From Halictus rubicundus (taxonomy: Eukaryota; Arthropoda; Insecta; Hymenoptera; Halictidae): a stretch of DNA of 64,000 bases. The notes under the pieces were generated by a model. The model had not been told where the DNA came from. It searched no databases and saw nothing but the letters and a program-made list of their open reading frames with translations. Below are positions 50,725 to 63,722 of the stretch, one piece after another; the stretch's first letter is position 1; the number at the start of each line of letters is the position of its first letter. The position numbers and the translations under genes were made by a program. The stretch covers positions 14,427,001-14,491,000 of the forward strand of contig NC_135149.1 in the NCBI RefSeq assembly GCF_050948215.1. Direction: 5' to 3'.

Positions 50725-53700
50725 TATTAAAATACTTTCATACCTTTAGTAATAACTAAAATAAAAATGTTGTGCATCGATTGCAAGGAACAGGAGCTCC
50801 ATAGACATTTATTTCTTTTTTGATTATTTTAGTGGGCTACGAAGAATATAGTCGCCTTGTGTTTTAACAAAAACTGCTGATAACAACTCTTTGTAAATAG
50901 CATGTGAATTAAAATAATACTAAAATACGGTAAGGACGAGTGTCCCGAGCCCTAAATAATTGAGATGGAAATGGTTGTCGGGTTAGAATCGATCTCGATG
51001 CTCATATCAGGCAAACTATCGACACCAAACTTCGATATCCAAATACTCGGGGGTTAGTTCCTAATTTACCGCATCCGCTTCTATCCGGGGGTATTAAATT
51101 TCTAGTGCGGAATTATCCGAAACATCCTCAAAGTTTTATCGGAACCAGAATTTCGAGCGTTTAGAGGGAACTCCGTAGTTCTGCAACTGCTGCTTCTAAT
51201 TTTCTGCCGAGGATCTACACGTTTTCTGTAGCGACGGCCCGTCCGTATAAAGTACCGAACACCTGTTGAAAATTAAAACCGTATCCAAAATTCATGGACT
51301 TCTGTATCATTTCGTCGAGTCAACTGCAACACGATATCGATGCACCGTCCCTCGTACCAACACTGTTCTTACACTGCTGCGTGCTAATTTCTTGACAGTA
51401 CCGTATCCGAATATACCAGTTGCGAACTGTAGCCACTTATTTCTTTTCTGTTTGATAACATCACGATTTACTGCCTCAGCGACTACACAAAGCAGCGGAA
51501 AAAGACAGAACTTTCCGTTAATCGCGTTTACATTTTCAATGATTTTATTCACTTGAATCTATTCATTTTCATTCTACACTTCGCGAATCTTTTAACAGTT
51601 TATCCACCAATGACGAGTTCATGGTATTTCAGAAATATTGGCAAGTAGGGGCTACTTAAAACATTTTTTAACAACAACAATAATATCATAAATTAACAAG
51701 TTATTTTCAATATCATATCACTTCTTTTGGGGCTGTTATGTGTAGACTGTAGGAATTTTTCTACAAAATAAAAATTTAACTGCATACAGTTTCATTTTCT
51801 AAGCATTTTAATGAACCGAAAATAATACAGCAGTATCTTTCAATCCATTGAATATTTTCACTGCGTTCAATTCGATCTGCTCAATCGTGTCTGACAATAA
51901 AAAAATTATAAATTATAAATTAGTTTGAGGCTATCGAAAAATGAGACTTTCATGTATTATTCATACTTAAGGATAATAATAGTTGTATATAAATAGTATA
52001 CTAATTTAAATATACTAATAATTTATGATATAAAAATATACAATGCTGAAAAAGTTTCTCAAGTTTTAACAATGTACAGATTGTTAATGGGTCGTCGAGA
52101 AGTTTAAATTTAATGGAGCCGAGCTTTCAAAGAGAATATAATTAGGAAAAGCTCCGCAGGTTTATCGTGCGTGTAATATCTATTTACAAGTACGGAACAG
52201 TAAAATTGATCATCCTTAAGCATTCAGTGGAAGCTATGCGACAACCATTGTCGCAGCTCCTTCATAACTCTATGAGACTAAATGAAAATCGATAGACCGA
52301 CATCGTCGCGGTTGACCGCCGCAGGACCAAATATTTTGTGTAATTATGTCATGATTTGCAGATCGACTCATGAGTGGCAATCGTTAATATGACACTAGCC
52401 CGAGAGCCATCCTATGATCGGTCACACTAACCACTCATCCAACGCGCGTCGCATTAGTATACACGAATTCCGCGATTAACGTCTCCATTCAAGTAACAGT
52501 CGATATCCATTAGATGAGTGGACAACAATACAATAACTGGAAGCAGCGTGCAATCGCACCGTAATTAGCGTTACTTGATAGTGTATTGATGATGACGCAG
52601 TATCCGCCGGAATCCGCACATAGCGTTCAGAAGACATTCCCGCTTTAACGCGAGCTATCCTCGCGTTCTATTTAGTTGCCTAACAGGTCTGATTACTTTA
52701 ATGACATATAATCAGTCAAAAAAATCTCTGTACACATTTTAAAACGGAATAACTTTTTTAAAATCAGTCGAAAAAAGGTTGAGCTCTTTCGAGTTGTTAA
52801 AACGATTGGCGAAATAGTTCTCACATTTTTAACACTCTGTTGGAAGATTTAAAATTTATTTCCTTCGATAATATTCGTGTAGAACAGTTTCATGAAAAAT
52901 CGATTAAAAAAAAAACAATCTTTCGTTGAGAGAACTGCAATGGTAAATTCGAAATATCGTCAGGACTCGACATAGCAGAATGTCCGGTGCGACGGGTGAC
53001 AGAATTTTTGTTGTCCAAAATACAAACGCGTGCAAACTACCGTTCCCATTAAATCAGCTGTCGACGGGAGGTATTCACCCGTCGGGGACAAGTTTTAAAT
53101 TGTTTTACATGCTGAAGAGGGCCGAGCACACGCGGAACGGCGAATTTCCATCGAGAAAAGCGATAAGCAAGGGAACTTTTATTCGAGTGCGCCCCCCGAG
53201 CCAACCACCCTTCCCCTCCCCCGCATGCTCAGTCTAGACTCCGAAGCCTGTATCCGTGCGTCTCGCTTTTTAACATAATTTCACGTTTCATTGTCTCCCG
53301 GAGTCCCAAGTTCCCGCGGGGAGCCGCGAGGAGCCCTGAATTTTAATACGCACCCCAACACACCGACCCGTTTTTCCTGCCCGTGTCGGGATAAATTTGC
53401 GTACAAACGCGGATATAGTGTTGCATGCGCGAAGGAACGAAATTTCGTTCCGCGGTCGCGTCTCCGGCAGACCCACCGAACGTCAAATTCTGACGCGAAT
53501 CCCTCCGTCCTCATCAATTCCGGACAGTTCCGATACGATTCCATCGTGCTCCTACGACCTTTGTTAAAGAAACAGCCACGGCTGACAATTTTCTCTCGGG
53601 CAATTGTACCTGTAAATGTCGCCTTTCTAAATGTTTTCTTAAATTTCTGATGAAGATGCTGAACAGAGTCTAACAAATATGTATGCTATTCTTTTGAACC

Positions 53701-54716
53701 GAAATAAAATGCTACTTTGTTGTAATCTATTAACATTCTTAAATTTTCGTAATTTTTCCACTGCTTTAACTGTAGCAACAACAGATCAACATTTTAATAT
53801 TTTTGAGGACTTTGTCACGTAAATGTAACTCGTGATAAACGTATTCTGCTCTCATATTTTAAATCCTATACGTTTCCACTTTCTGTGACCTTGAACGACC
53901 TTGGATCACTGAATTCCTAATAAAAGGAACTATCATTGTGCGTGTTAGAAAATGTGGTCCCATTTTTGAAAAGATTAAGTGGCCTCGATGTTTCTGGAAA
54001 AATTGACATAAAAACAATGATTTTTATTTCTTCTTTGTAAAAAAAAGCGACGCAGTTATTCGTTCCCATGACTCTTCGAACTCGAAGCTTTTCGGCTCTT
54101 TATTACCATACAATTTTTCCTGTTCCGATCACAATGGACCATTTCCAGAGTGGTTGTAACGCAAACGAGCTAAAACCAAAAGCAGATATTCGTATAAATG
54201 CCAACGCGGCAGTGTCGCTCGCTGACAATAACGCAACTAAAAAGGGTTCGCTGTTCTGTTCGTAGTTCAAACTGAAACAGCAACTGGAGGCCCGTCGCAT
54301 TCGATATAATTTCATATTTCATTGTCTTTGTCCTCCATTCTGCGCGCTTCACCGGCAAGTTTCTATAGAATACTGAATTTTAATGCACCTGCGCCGAAAG
54401 TTTCTAGCGTCTTTTCTCCTAGCGACTTACGAGTTTCCCGAGGAAACGCCATTTCCTCGGAGCAAACTGATTTTCGGCTGACGTTCGCGTCGCGATTATA
54501 AACAAATTGAAAATTCATTGGTGAAATTATGGCACTGGCAACGATTTCATTCTTTGATCATGCACATCAAGAGCCGCCTGAACGATGGTTTAAAATTTTA
54601 TGAAGCACTGGCAGTTTCTTAAGAACGTTTCTCCTTCACTGCAGCATTTTTCAATCGCGAACTTAAGAAACTATTGTTTCAAAGATAGTATTAACAATGA
54701 TTCGTTTTCGATGTTA
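50725..54716. other. Non-coding, one CpG-rich patch
   Basis: 52980-53660 is GC-rich and open on both strands (131 codons minus, 119 plus) without motif. GTGACCTTGAACGACCTTGG at 53887 is the recurring word noted near 944 and 28660. The rest is AT-rich. Confidence 0.45.
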
Positions 54717-54990
54717 TACAGGCTGTGACCGATCTGGTGGTACAATCCGCAAGGAGGTGAATCCACATGAAAAATGAAGTCGGAGGAAAAGTATAATGTT
54801 TTTCCGTTTAAGATTTCGTTTTCGAGAAAATCGAGTTTGAAAATTCAGCGAGTACGCGTGCTATTAGGTAGGAATCGACAGGTCTTTTATCCTGTTGATT
54901 GCATTTCGCGTAAATTCGCAGCAAAAGAACGTTCATTGTTACGAGCACGTTTTTCGTATGTATTAATGATGCAAATGAGTTTATAAGTTC
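54717..54990. mobile_element. Family A element, left half only
   Basis: It starts TACAGGCTGTGACCGATCTG, followed by GGTGGTACAATCCGCAAGGA and the arm motif TTTCGTTTTCGAGAAAATCG. The matching right arm is missing; the right boundary is approximate. Confidence 0.6.
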
Positions 54991-56381
54991 CGTTCACCGC
55001 GGAAATAAATGGAACGTTCGTGCGGCAATTTCATGGAAAATTCCGTGTTTATGGGGAAGAACATTTTTACAGAGTCATTGCGCGAGAGTGCAAACTCAGA
55101 GAATCAACACAGTTACGGGTGAGATGGTGAGAAAACAGCGGACGAAGCTTCTCATTATTTCTGAAGCTTGACTTCCCGTAAGCCCTATTGCGAGGTTCGC
55201 GGCACGTTCCCCCCACAAACACACTTCTTGCCTGCGAGGCAGAAACTCCACAATGATATCCACGATTATCGATCATCGTGTTCACGAAATAAGCCTTTGG
55301 ATCGCTTAATAGTCGATTCGTCTCACACCTACTTAACCGTTGTTGCAACGCGATCAATTTGACTGAAAGAGAATTCATTTCGTTCATAGAAATGATTACC
55401 GTAATTAAGGACAATTGTTAGTTACTGGACAATGAAGTTCTCATCTTACACTATAATTTAGTTCATTTCGGCAGTAAAACATTGACGTTCAATGCCAATA
55501 ATTTTATGATAATCATTCTTAACACTGGATTTACGGAGCACTAAATGTGACAATTTTACATTACTTTATACAAAAATGACAATACTTTGTCTATCCAAAT
55601 TTTTAGCCATTTTTTAAATAATATATAGCCAAGGAATTAATTATTTGAATAATTCCTCACGGATGCAACTTTACAAGCTCAATATTCGCAAAATAAAAAT
55701 ATTCGATCCCGTCATTCTGACGGTCACCGGTGACCGCCATCACATTCAACGTGTTAAACAGTCGCCGGTCCCTAATGTGTTAACACCATTACCATTAACC
55801 TCAGTCGCGAACTTACGTATGTTTTAGTACGTGGTTAGCGCAACAAATTGATACCATATAAATTAAAGATAACGATCTTCGAGGAAACATCCCCCGCGTA
55901 AATTCCCACAGGAGAAGGAAAAAAAACGACGTACTAAAAGAACGATCAAAATCCGTTCAACTTAGGATGTCTTTGTCCGATCGAGTCGTTTGTTGCGAGA
56001 CGCGAGAGAAAAAGTAGTCCCATCTGTACTCACCCGTGTGTCGACAACGAAATCAATTCGACCCTCTTAATCACTCCCCTCGCGTCCCGCTACCACTGAC
56101 GGCTGAGAACGGCGCTGAGCATGGTGTGAGGATTTTGGCATGGGTTTTCTGCCCCACTGTTCAGAACGAGGGCGAAGGTCAATCCTTATTGGTTACATCA
56201 GTTTACAGAGGTCCTATCAAGTGAACAACAGTCCCGGAATTTTAAGATGGGATCCGGTGAATCCTAAACGATCACGTTCTCCGAAACTTTTGATCAATAG
56301 ACTTTAAATATTTACACGAATTCATTTGCTTGATCTTTATTTATGTTTACATCGGCAACGTTAACGTGGCAATGGCTTACA
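54991..56381. other. Non-coding, nothing recognised
   Basis: Mixed composition; no supported feature. Confidence 0.45.
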
Positions 56382-56565
56382 GAATTCACGGCTTAACTTC
56401 ACCGCGGCAACCCAGAAATGAACTTTAACACGCATAACTTTTCAACCGGTGAATTCCTCGCGTTGAAACTTCGATTTTTGGCATTTTCTCGTCAAGATGT
56501 ACAGGATTGTGTAGTGAAAACTTAAAAATTTCTGGGTTGCCAAAGTGAAGTTTAACCGAATTCAC
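56382..56565. mobile_element. Family G inverted-repeat element, copy 1
   Basis: The left end GAATTCACGGCTTAACTTCA continues to GGCAACCCAGAAAT. The right end, on the minus strand, reads GAATTCGGTTAAACTTCACT and also reaches GGCAACCCAGAAAT. The centre (GGCATTTTCTCGTCAAGATG) is shared with the copy at 63590. Confidence 0.75.
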
Positions 56566-57439
56566 AAATACAAGGCGTGAGCGAGTCAATTATTAACAAT
56601 ATTTTGCCGATAGGAACACTGTCGATAGATAAATAAAGAATCAAATCAACCCTTAACTACTGTCTACTACATTATCGCAATAAAAATTTGATTGATCGAT
56701 CCTTCGCTTGTTAGGGGACACTGTGAACAGAGAACACTATATTCAGATAGTAGAACGCTCGACTACTGCGATATTCAGATAATGGTAGTCCCACTGTATT
56801 GCGGTACCAATTCTCTTGAATTGGTGAACGAGTTTCCCAAGGATCGAGGAGCTTCCTTGGCAGGATCGGCCAACTACCGGATCTGTGACGAGAGATCTGT
56901 AATGAGGGGTTTCAAACGAGTATATTTCCCTTTCAAAGCGATTGTGGGGAGCCACCCAGAGACATTTACAAGCCTTCAAATGGCCATTCCCCGATAAATA
57001 CGTGTTTCTTTCGTTTCCCGCCGAACCCTCGTCAAATTTCCTGTTACAAAATGGCGCCGGACATTCGACGAATAACAGTCCGTGAACACGCAGCGATTTG
57101 TTCATGCGGCGATGCGTTAAATGATTTCCAACAGCTCCGTGGTTCATGACACATTAATTTTCACAATGAATACGAATTTTCATTCAGTTAGTTCGGGTCG
57201 GTAATTACACGCCAGCTGTCCTCACTTTGCAGCATTTATAAGAGAGAATTGTTAATTCGTTTCAAATGCTACCTTGATTCTTTTAAACATTCAAAAATTA
57301 TTACAGCTACGTGCCCATTGTATTCATCTCATCGTTAGCTTTAGGGCTAATGAAGGTCCATACTATTTTACTCGGTATTCCATTTGAAAAAAATAAAGTT
57401 GATCTACAAGGCTCCGGAACGCTTTTACATATAAAAAAT
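56566..57439. other. Non-coding, open on both strands
   Basis: 56690-57150 is open for 101 codons on plus and 134 on minus; neither product is recognisable and no splice or start context favours one. Confidence 0.4.
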
Positions 57440-57555
57440 ATACATACACTACATAATGTACCCCTTCATACCACGAAACTGTTGTATACAAAACTTTTTC
57501 GTACAACGCATACTTTGGAGGTTATGGAGATGTTCAAGTTACGTGGAGCACCCTG
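57440..57555. mobile_element. Lone transposon terminus of the CACCCTG type
   Basis: ACGTGGAGCACCCTG followed by TA ends an AT-rich stretch and has the mirrored terminus of the CAGGGTGT group. The left limit is uncertain. Confidence 0.4.
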
Positions 57556-57623
57556 TATAATAAATCTGTAAAATTTCTCGAGTACACCTTTCTGACATTC
57601 GAACGTTCACAGTCATCGGTATA

Positions 57624-57783
57624 CAGTGATTTCCCTACATATGTCGCCAGGGTCTGGATGTTAAACGTCGCGCAATTATCCCCACTACCACGGGGTATAC
57701 CCCGTGGGTGGCCACGAAGCTCGAGAGGCCTTGGATGCCGAGAAGCAAGTCCCGTGTTGTTGACATATATCGAGAATTCACTG
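57624..57783. mobile_element. Family D element, copy 3
   Basis: It begins CAGTGATTTCCCTACATATG and ends TATCGAGAATTCACTG with TA outside both ends. It is the same as copy 1 except for a deletion of about 40 bases right of centre. The core CGGGGTATACCCCG is an uninterrupted palindrome here. Confidence 0.82.
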
Positions 57784-58082
57784 TAATCCTGAACAGTGTC
57801 TTAATGCCATAGCGGCGTAAGTGAAAATCTTCCACTCGCATTAACGACCGTTTTATCGGTATCGCAGCGGGGGATAAAGATAAATAGTTGCGAATCTAGG
57901 TCAAAACTGGCAACGCCGAGTAGATACGCGTACCATTTCGTCGGTGAACAGGAGGGAAACGAGATTCTTTACGATCGACTTTTTCGCTTCTTGGGGGCTT
58001 CCGGATTTCTTCCACGGAGTCTCTCCTGACGGCGCTACCTAGAGATTTAGAGGCTTTCAGGGGATGGAAACACGCTGTTATC

Positions 58083-58104
58083 AAAAAAAAAAAAAAAAAA
58101 AAAA
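58083..58104. repeat. Poly-A run
   Basis: Twenty-two A followed by GAAAAAGAGAAG. No retroposed sequence was recognised upstream of it. Confidence 0.9.
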
Positions 58105-58536
58105 GAAAAAGAGAAGTCTTTTTCGAGCGATTGTATGCGGGCTGGATAATACGGAAGCCAATAACTACTGAAATATTTTACGATGCGGAGCAACCATCGT
58201 GTTTGATATTATATCGTTTATTAACATTCTTCGATCGACCCGCCATAAACGAACGGGCGTTACGCATTTTCACGAGTTTCTCGCTCGCCTGCATTATATA
58301 GACGATAATGGTAGCCACCAACGCGCGATGGATGCTCGAAAATTTATGAAATATTTTTTAAGAGTTCCATTCCGCCGAATGTTCAACGTTTCTATCGAAA
58401 ATATTGACGAATCATTTACCGGCGATCATTTCGTGATTTTTGTAGGATTTTTTAATAGATCCTTCAACAACGATAACAGTTTCAATTATAAACAGATAAC
58501 CAATCCCCAATAACGTAATAATTTCATTTGCGATTA

Positions 58537-58717
58537 CAGTGATTTCTCTATATGTCACCAAGGCCTGGGTGATAAACGTCGCGGAATTATCCCCACTACC
58601 GTGGGTGTACCCCGTGAGGGGCCACGGAGCTAGAGAGGCGTCGGGTGCCGAGGAGTGTAAACATAACACGGCTTACGTATGTCACATATGTTGTTGACTT
58701 ATATCGAGAATTCACTA
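58537..58717. mobile_element. Family D element, copy 4
   Basis: It begins CAGTGATTTCTCTATATGTC and ends CGAGAATTCACTA. It lies under 1 kb from copy 3 in the same orientation. The palindromic core is slightly damaged (GGGTGTACCCC). Confidence 0.8.
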
Positions 58718-59888
58718 TATTATACGAAAGGTGACTTCCAAGGTGCGTTGTACCATAGGACAGTTATTAAATGTCCTATTAATACTAGGCGTCCACTACA
58801 TAAAATATTACAAGTTAAGTGACAGTCCAACAATCATGAAAATGCTTCAGAAAAAGTCTCACTTAGAATATATACAAAAGATACAAAAGATTAGAATAGA
58901 TAGAAAATTTGTTGCTCAATACATCACCATAAATATTAATTTCTAAGTCTGAACGAATACGTTAGTTGTCGACATATTATAACAGAATTTTTGATAATTT
59001 TAACAGGTTTTTAGATGCTCGAGTTTTCGGAGAAGCACAAAATTAATGATGGAGAAAGATCGGTTCTCTCGATTTCTTTGTAGTCGGTAAATTAAATTCT
59101 TAGAAAATGATTTCTTATCTGAAACATCTGCAGCATTACGTACCGTGCATGATAGTCGCCGGTAATTGGTCGGAACAATGAAAGAAAGGAAAGGCACAAG
59201 AGAAATAATGGAAATGAGAAGGGACGAATTCGGATGATCGCAGTTTTCTTCGTTGAGATGCAAGGATAACAATTTGCAAGGGATTGAGTCGATGCTCCGG
59301 AGGACTAGTCTGTACCCGAGGGAAAATCGATGTCCTATGGTATTCTGAGGACGATGGCGGTTTCAAGGGTATCAGTGGTCCAATTTCTCGTACACCTGAG
59401 TTGTAGCTACCGTTAAACTTTGCTTCCTGTGCTGCAATGTTCCTCGCAGAATTTTCCCCAAGAAAGGAAACTGCTGGGTTGTCTGGGAAAAATATTTCCT
59501 AATACAAATGCAACGTTTAGAAGGGCAAACAAGTTCACATCAAAACAAAATATAAGAATTTCTTCATACTTTGTGCTAAAGTAATATCATCTCGAAAATT
59601 ATTCGTATCGTTACTTGAACTTTCCAATAAAAATTTAGCATTAAACTTTTACTCCTAGATTTGTTTTGTTATGTATATTCGTACTCTAAACAAATAAATA
59701 TTCTTTGTACAAATTCAGCCCTTTCGAGCCCTTTAAGCCAACGCTGTCTATGCTATTACACCCTTTCACAACTAATTAATATAGTGGTTGAACGATTTGA
59801 ACGTGAGATCAAGATTACAATTGATTCACTGAGACCCACAAATTAATTTGCGCATCGAATAAATTTAAATCATCCAAATACTATAATT

Positions 59889-59978
59889 TACCCCTCACGG
59901 GGTATACCCCGCGGCAGTGGGGAGAGTTTTGAGACTTTTATCGGCAAGGCATTTGGGACATATATAGAGTAAACTCTG
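59889..59978. mobile_element. Family D element, copy 5, truncated
   Basis: Only one half remains: the core CACGGGGTATACCCCGCGG and the terminus that reads CAGAGTTTACTCTATATATG on the minus strand. The other terminus is absent. Confidence 0.68.
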
Positions 59979-60000
59979 TATTCCTTTTTTTTATTTACAT

Positions 60001-60056
60001 TCACATGTAGAATCACCCCCTGCTCGTTTGCACATGTTATTCGGCCCCACCCAGTA
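60001..60056. mobile_element. Family A right-end fragment
   Basis: CACATGTAGAATCACCCCCT followed by a degraded terminus (CGGCCCCACCCAGTA). Fragment only, lying right after a truncated family D copy. Confidence 0.5.
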
Positions 60057-60379
60057 TACTACGGGAACCTACGGAACAGCCTAACAAGCGACAGTATCGT
60101 TATTCGCAGGTTATCGCGTAGCGGAGCTGATGTCATTAGTCAATCCTAAGCACCGACGAGGCCACTAGTTAGTAAAATTCGGTTGTCGAACTTTCTTGTT
60201 TGAAACGCGGCTTTCAACTTTCGCTTAATTTTTTTTTTGCTTGCACGTATAATGCAGGCTGTAACAGACGGCGCATAAATTTTCGTAAAATTTCACGAAA
60301 ATTTCAACGGTTTGCTCGTGTCGGCGAGAATCAAAGTATTTCATAGTCGCGCGCAAATGGCGGCAATAAAAGCAACGAG

Positions 60380-60393
60380 ACAGAGAGGGAGGA

Positions 60394-60490
<97 letters not shown>
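60380..60490. repeat. (GA)n microsatellite with GACA interruptions
   Basis: GACAGAGAGGGAGG passes into GACAGACAGACA and then about 36 GA units, the longest microsatellite in the window. Confidence 0.97.
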
Positions 60491-60491
<1 letters not shown>

Positions 60492-60730
60492 CATCCCGGA
60501 ATTTGTTACGCGGCCGTATTTATTAACAGCGTAACAGGGATTCCGTACCGGGGCCGACTACCTGCAAAATTTAATGTCGACGCGTTTGACGCAGTTATTG
60601 TTTAATATGCCGCCAAAGTGCCCGTTTATTCTTGTACATCATTTTACAAGCGCCGGGTCGTTGGCAAATGTTTTTGTTAACAACGTGCCGCGATTCAAAG
60701 AAGATCAGATTGTATAGTACGCTAATGTAG

Positions 60731-60778
60731 AAATCAGTATCGCAGTATCGAACGATATCGAAGTATCAGTATCGAACC
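60731..60778. repeat. AGTATCG short tandem repeat
   Basis: Repeated CAGTATCG/GAAGTATC/GATATCG words in an irregular array of about six units. Confidence 0.6.
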
Positions 60779-61900
60779 AATCAATTTTCTACTTTCTCAT
60801 ATCCAAATTTCCGTGTAATATTTATCTCGAAATATTTGACATGTTTATTATTGTTGATTATTGCCAAAAGAAATTCCACAATGAACCGTTTCAACGAATA
60901 CAGAAAAATGTAAATGTTTAATCGTATATTATATTGTACTAAATATTTAATATTAATTAAATTGTTCTTTATATAATCAGGTTTAGTTGATCCATCATTA
61001 GAAAAATTATTTCAAAAATAATGGTTAAGATAATATATTATCTTATATATAGACAAATAACTCGTTGTTATTTTTAAACAAAATCCACTGAAATCGAAAA
61101 GTATAGAAAAAGTTTTGTTTACATTCGACTTAGCCTCGATTAATAAATGCCAAATCGAGATTTTAGAATGATTCGTGTTATTATAGGTGCTGTCCCACGT
61201 TACCTCCGTTTATCCTATCAGTGAAATAATTGTAATCATCGCAAACAGTGAAGAGTATTAGGCGGAATTGCTCGCGGAGGGAGATTCGTTGAGTAAATTA
61301 TGATTAAGTAATTGGAACTGAAACTCTCGACCGTCCCGATTTACAGGTGGACGAGACACCGACTACAGAGCACCGTCGGTTTAAGGCTGGGCCGAGAGGA
61401 AATCGATCGTCTATAGAGTTCCCGGGATGGAAGACACCCTGAGGATCTCTCAGGTTAGCACCCACCGCTGTAACAGTGCTTAACAATGAAATATCATTGT
61501 CTAAAACGGGCTTGCTAGTCCCGACAGGAGAAATGGGACTAAATGGATGTTCAACCCGCGCTCGACCGAGCCGCGCGGTCCAACAATTTCCTTCGAGAAG
61601 CCAGGTACATTGTAACGTCTGCGACAGTATGATTTTGATAATTGTCGGCCGGGTTAATTAATTTCTGGAACATTAGCACGCATCCTGAGAGGGAGGTCAG
61701 CGAATTTCCGAGAGCAGTTAACGCGGAAACAAATGACTTTCGATATTCGTGTTGCTGTCGAATCGGGTTGTAAATGGAGTTTATCTGTCCGAGGATAATG
61801 TATACGAACCGAACCTTGATTAGGAAGATGAATCGTAAAAAATTTCTTCGAACAACCCACTAAACATATTCTTCTTCCTATAAATAAAACGGCAATTGTA

Positions 61901-62255
61901 CTGGATGTACCAGAATTTATAAGTCGCGACAACTATAGCGTGATTCTGTACCTCTCGACAGGTGGAGACCTGGTAAAAAAAATGGGTCGCAAAATTGACC
62001 TTGACCCTTTTTTTCAAGGTCAACAAATTTTGTATTGTATCCTGTAATACTCGTCGCGAAGTACAAAAGTCTCAAAGGAACTGTAGACCTCAAGTCAACC
62101 GTTCTCTTAAAAAACAATAAAGTTTCCTAAACTATTTTATTCGTTATGTCTACAGGGTGTCCCAAAGTGGTATAAACTTGGAGGGGATCTCCACCGATCC
62201 AGAGGTACAGAATCACCCTATAGTGGTCACGACATATAATTTTGAAAAAACCCAG
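61901..62255. mobile_element. Family C element, complete copy
   Basis: The left end (CTGGATGTACCAGAATTTAT) and right end (CTGGGTTTTTTCAAAATTAT on the minus strand) are mirror repeats of about 75 bases that continue through GTGATTCTGTACCTC and GGTGGAGA, with TA outside both. The body holds a mirrored pair TTGACCTTGA (61995) and TCAAGGTCAA (62014). An internal CAGGGTGTCCCAAAGTGGTA at 62152 marks the recurring join with a family-A-like end. Non-coding. Confidence 0.8.
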
Positions 62256-63589
62256 TACAAGACGCTCGGTTTGTAATCAAGACTATTACAATGACTATTT
62301 ATAAATAATTGAAACCCGTATATCTGACTGGAAGTGAATACTTCAAACAAAATCTACTCGATATGAGTGCTATTGTAATTAATATTTAAGCATTAAAGTA
62401 AGTGTAGGTGTGTATACTCTTCTATGAAATTATTATTCCAAATATGCGTAATTGTATGGCAAGGAGTCAATGAATGATTCGAAGTGATTCCGGATAAAAT
62501 CAGTGTCGATTTAATTTGTCTCTTCACAGTTTTCATTAGTGTATTTTGTAAGTACATGAAACAGTAATAACGTTTTTATTCCACACGTGCACGTTATTAA
62601 AAACATAATAAACGTCAAAAAGGACAGCACGTGGGTAATGCGTAATTAGAAACACAGAGCAAACATGACGCAAAGTAATAACGAATGAAAATTAAAAGTG
62701 GAATTAAAATAAAACTCAATCGTGTAAAAATGAAAATACAGTGGGCAAAGGTGAGTTTCAACGGATATGAAGCGCCGCGGTTGAATCTAAGCAAATATAA
62801 ATGTAATAACCCAGACCGCTGCAGGTTATGCACGTTCAGATTTTTCTAGAAAAAATCAAACAGACTGGAAATAAATGAAATTCTTTTTCTCGAATTAATA
62901 TCGGGTTCGAAACCAACTCTGTATATTCCTTTATTGTGTCACGCACTACAGGAATGTTTAAATTCCAACATCAGATTAGTATATTCAGCAAAAACTGTGG
63001 TGTACATTCCGCCATGAATATTTCACGATACGAAACTTTTCGGATGTTACATTTCAAATTTTTGACTTTTGTCCAATGGTTCGAACACTGTGTGACGTGC
63101 TGAAAGGACACTGCGAAGAGATCGATATTCCCATATTCTATCAGGATGCGAAAGGAATTCAGGTATCGTGTCGGCCGAGTCGAACATGGTTCTACCCCGC
63201 AATAGCTCCGCAGGTCGAAACATTCCCGAAGGAGTCCTAACGCAGTATATTCATAGAAACGTGTATCAAGGCCATATGTATGCTAGAACGCAAACGCGTG
63301 AACACTTACATACCTCGAAACCGATGCACCCGGACACGTAATCCGCCAGGACACGTTGGGCGCGTACAGGCTCACGCAAAAATGGTGTCCTCACCGCAAC
63401 TGAAACCGCAACATTGAAAGTTTTACCAATATAATGATTCAACTGAATCAAACTATGTAACTAAGTTTATGAAATATCTAATGCGGAAGTAAAATTCTAA
63501 TCTACAGTTTTTCTTCGAATTCATTATTTTTCTTAAACATACGATTCGTTAATTCTGTTACTAGTCCGAAAATCTTTTGTCACTTTTCC
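62256..63589. other. AT-rich non-coding DNA
   Basis: Nothing recognised; GC rises slightly at 63100-63400. Confidence 0.45.
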
Positions 63590-63722
63590 TAAATTCACCT
63601 TGGCAACACAGAAATTTTTAACTTTTTACTATATATTCCTGTACATCTTGACGAGAAAGTGCCAAAAATCGAAGTTTTGAGGCGAGGAATTCATTGATTC
63701 AAAAGTTATGCGTGTTTAAAGT
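63590..63722. mobile_element. Family G element, copy 2, reverse orientation
   Basis: ATTCACCTTGGCAACACAGA, then CATCTTGACGAGAAAGTGCC and AAAAGTTATGCGTGTTTAAAG mirror the 56382 copy. The distal arm of the right side is missing. Confidence 0.72.

Larger units (their letters stand above)
59979..61900. other. Non-coding with a long GA repeat
   Basis: Besides the family A fragment and repeats listed separately, 61300-61600 is GC-richer. No gene recognised. Confidence 0.45.

Noticed and set aside
56692..57147. Overlapping frames of 101 and 134 codons on opposite strands
   Set aside because: Neither has a domain or signal; mutual shadowing cannot be resolved from sequence alone.
60225..60605. Ser-Leu and Arg-Glu repeat proteins on both strands
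   Set aside because: Produced by the GA microsatellite; the same holds for frames at 6235, 6936, 7048 and 7071.
62900..62915. GGTTCGAAACC, a possible tRNA B-box
   Set aside because: The T-stem does not pair and no anticodon arm or A-box lies upstream.
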